From Chryseobacterium echinoideorum (lineage in GTDB: Bacteria; Bacteroidota; Bacteroidia; Flavobacteriales; Weeksellaceae), in assembly GCF_007474535.1 (NCBI RefSeq), contig NZ_VKNW01000001.1:496001-560000 (forward strand): a stretch of 64,000 nt of DNA, read 5' to 3'. A program made the translations under genes and the position numbers. The number at the start of each line of letters is the position of its first letter. Position 1 is the stretch's first letter. Shown here in pieces: positions 61,958 to 64,000 of this stretch. The notes beneath the pieces were generated by a model. The model worked only from the letters and a program-made list of their open reading frames with translations, was not told the DNA's origin and searched no databases.

Positions 61958-64000
61958 ATGGATTATAATATTACTTTTTTAATAAAATCTAAATTAAAAA
62001 CTCTTTTGGCAGCATTTTTTGCTGTTTTTTCCATCATGCTTTTTGCGCAGGAAAATGAAAGATTGATAAAAGATTATATAGTAAAAACTAAAATCAATGA
62101 TTTTAAAAAAACTGATCTTGCAGATTTTAAAATTGACAATACAGACTTTTCCAATTCTTTGAATGGGGAAGTCATTAAAATACAGCAGATATTCAAAGGC
62201 ATTCCTATTCACAATTCTTTAGCAACTGCTTTTATTAAAGACAGAAAAGTTACTTATTTTAGTGATAATTTTGTCAAAAACTTTACAATGTCTTCTGATA
62301 TCGTAATGGTTTCCAAAAAAAATGCATTAGAAAAGATTGCTGTTTCTTTTAACAAAAAAGAAATAGCAGATTATGTAATATTAAATGATTCAGATAAAGA
62401 ACCTGATTACAAAAACTTTGCAAAACAAAAATTTGTATACGTACTTTCAGGTTCTGACTTAAAATTATGCCATCAATTTTTATTTCACGACCCACAAAAT
62501 TCAAAATATTGGAACGTTTTAGTTGATGCTTATTTGGGTGAAATTATTTCAAAGGAAAACCTTACTTTAGAATGTAATTTTCATATTGATGCTTACGCTC
62601 ATGATTTTACATATCAAGATATTATCAATACTAAATTAAATAAAAAACGATCAAAAATATTTCTGGCTGATAATGCAAATTATAATATTTTCCCACTTCC
62701 AATAGAAGCACCTACGTTTGGCAGTAGAGTACAGGTTTCAAATCCATGGCTTTTATCTTCTTCTCCTGAAGGTTGGCATTCAACAGGAACCGAAAAATTT
62801 ACGATCACAAGAGGTAATAATGTTTATGCTTATGAAGACAGAAATGATAAAGATCAACCGGGATATTCTCCGGATGGCGGATCTTCCTTAAGCTTTAATT
62901 TTCCTTTTTCAATCAACGGAACTCCGGATTTTAACCAAAATGCAGCAATTACTAATTTATTTTATACAACAAACAGAGTACATGATATTTTCTATCAGTT
63001 TGGTTTTACAGAGTCTGCAAGAAATTTTCAACAGAATAATTTTGGAAAAGGCGGCACCGGAAATGATTACCTTTTAGCTGAATCTCAAGACGGAGGAGGA
63101 TTAAATAATGCTAATTTTACTACTCCTTCTGATGGAAATAAACCTGTGATGCAGATGTATTTGTGGTCAAAAGTCAACAGATATTTTTATTATAATGCTC
63201 CCCTTTCTGCAATTCCGCGTGTTCCACAGGCAAGTGCAGCTCAATTTGGATCACAGTTGAATGGTACAGGGGTGACGGGAGATGTTGTGCTAGCAAACGT
63301 GATTGATGGCTGTGTACCATTAACCGCAAATTCTTTAGTGGGAAAAATAGGTTTGATAGAGAGAGGAGGAGGAACCAATTGTACTTTTGCTCTGAAAGTA
63401 AAAAATGCTCAGGAGGCAGGCGCAGTGGCTGCTATTATTTACAATAATCCTGGAGCGACAAATTTTCCTGCATCAATGGGCGGAACAGATCCTTCGATCA
63501 CCATACCTTCGGTTTTGATTAATAATGCTGAAGGAGAGTATATTAAAACCCAGCTGAATAATTCATTAACGGTAAATGTCACTCTCAAAAGTGATCCAGC
63601 AACTGCGGTAACTCCTGACGGAAGTTTTGATAACGGAATTATCACCCATGAATACGGACACGGAATTACCAACAGGTTGACTGGAAACGGATTTACCTGC
63701 CTTTCCAAAGAGCAGAGCAAAGAACAAATGGGAGAGGGATGGTCAGATTTTTTTGCATTAATGTTGACCAGCAATCCAAATGCTGATGCTTCCATTCCAA
63801 GAAGTATAGGATCTTATGCAAGTGGGCAATCTGCAGCGGGTTTAGGATTTAGACCTGCAAAGTATTCACCCGATTTTTCTGTGAATGATTACACGTATGC
63901 AGACACCAACGGAATGGAATTTGAGGAAGATGGCGAAATTGTTCCGAACGTACACCGAATAGGATTTGTATGGGGATCAATGCTGTGGGATCTTCATTGG
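61958..64000 (+). CDS. M36-family (fungalysin) secreted metalloprotease, 3' end outside window
   Basis: 681 codons from the ATG at 61958, open to the window edge, so C-terminal (probably a T9SS sorting domain) missing. Signal peptide ends about FSIMLFAQ. FTP-like propeptide about 40-200 (KIQQIFKGIPIHNSLATAFI), catalytic domain from about 235 with an inserted PA domain (about 430-555: KIGLIERGGGTNCTFALKVK, NAQEAGAVAAIIYNN). Zinc motif HEYGH at 564-568, third ligand Glu in EQMGEGWSDFFAL. Degrades extracellular protein. Not adjacent to other proteases here. Confidence 0.92.
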   Translation, partial: MDYNITFLIKSKLKTLLAAFFAVFSIMLFAQENERLIKDYIVKTKINDFKKTDLADFKIDNTDFSNSLNGEVIKIQQIFKGIPIHNSLATAFIKDRKVTYFSDNFVKNFTMSSDIVMVSKKNALEKIAVSFNKKEIADYVILNDSDKEPDYKNFAKQKFVYVLSGSDLKLCHQFLFHDPQNSKYWNVLVDAYLGEIISKENLTLECNFHIDAYAHDFTYQDIINTKLNKKRSKIFLADNANYNIFPLPIEAPTFGSRVQVSNPWLLSSSPEGWHSTGTEKFTITRGNNVYAYEDRNDKDQPGYSPDGGSSLSFNFPFSINGTPDFNQNAAITNLFYTTNRVHDIFYQFGFTESARNFQQNNFGKGGTGNDYLLAESQDGGGLNNANFTTPSDGNKPVMQMYLWSKVNRYFYYNAPLSAIPRVPQASAAQFGSQLNGTGVTGDVVLANVIDGCVPLTANSLVGKIGLIERGGGTNCTFALKVKNAQEAGAVAAIIYNNPGATNFPASMGGTDPSITIPSVLINNAEGEYIKTQLNNSLTVNVTLKSDPATAVTPDGSFDNGIITHEYGHGITNRLTGNGFTCLSKEQSKEQMGEGWSDFFALMLTSNPNADASIPRSIGSYASGQSAAGLGFRPAKYSPDFSVNDYTYADTNGMEFEEDGEIVPNVHRIGFVWGSMLWDLHW

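Noticed and set aside
1..64000. Insertion sequence, prophage or integrative element
   Set aside because: No transposase, integrase, attachment-site duplication at tRNA-Ser, or phage structural gene seen.

Overview
The window looks like a chromosomal segment of a Chryseobacterium-like member of the Flavobacteriia (phylum Bacteroidota). Support from the sequence: low GC; type IX secretion C-terminal sorting domains (type A and type B) on large surface proteins; promoters of the TTG-N19-TAnnTTTG kind; choice-of-anchor L proteins; DUF6705-type, TIGR02757, TIGR02117, DUF3098 and DUF456 families; and a MutS2 protein without the Smr domain. The genus is inference from family content. No rRNA, integrase, transposase, phage gene or CRISPR array was found.

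Layout. 1-4.5 kb: the start of proC, an XRE regulator, then a modular lipoprotein with a JAMM-like C-terminal domain, three tandem DUF6705-type proteins and a detached copy of the lipoprotein's C-terminus. 4.5-14.3 kb: murB, a lipoprotein, an aminotransferase, a T9SS adhesin, tRNA-Ser(GGA), asparaginase, two rRNA/tRNA methyltransferases (TrmH-type, RsmE) and tsaD. 14.3-28.4 kb: TamB, an Lrp/AsnC regulator, a redoxin, two BON proteins, a DAACS symporter, MutS2, a GNAT enzyme, Ung and small envelope proteins. 28.7-30.2 kb: a TIGR02117 protein and an L,D-transpeptidase-like lipoprotein, then htpG. 32.2-36.5 kb: a polyamine cluster of speD, two lipoproteins, a GspS/YgiC-type ATP-grasp ligase and a membrane-fused aminopropyltransferase. 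37.4-42.5 kb: a tetR-ABC-hlyD-tolC export operon whose ABC ATPase has altered catalytic motifs. 42.7-45.7 kb: rdgB, rnz, a TIGR02757 gene and a DUF1003 coiled-coil protein. 45.9-54.5 kb: three tandem choice-of-anchor L, T9SS type B surface proteins. 54.6-64 kb: rsmA, ftsX, DUF3098, uppP, truB, an OM protein, rluF-type synthase, rpsA and the start of an M36 metalloprotease.

How genes work together. Housekeeping genes for translation (trmH-type, rsmE, tsaD, rsmA, truB, rluF-type, rpsA) and cell wall (murB, uppP, ftsX, L,D-transpeptidase-like) alternate with secreted, lineage-specific genes. The most unusual units are: (i) the JAMM lipoprotein/DUF6705 array, which is built like a polymorphic effector locus; (ii) the polyamine cluster, which may attach polyamines to envelope lipoproteins; (iii) the export operon with a possibly non-canonical ATPase; (iv) the three-paralog surface-protein array with internal domain duplication. 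All functions are read from sequence motifs only; no searches were run.
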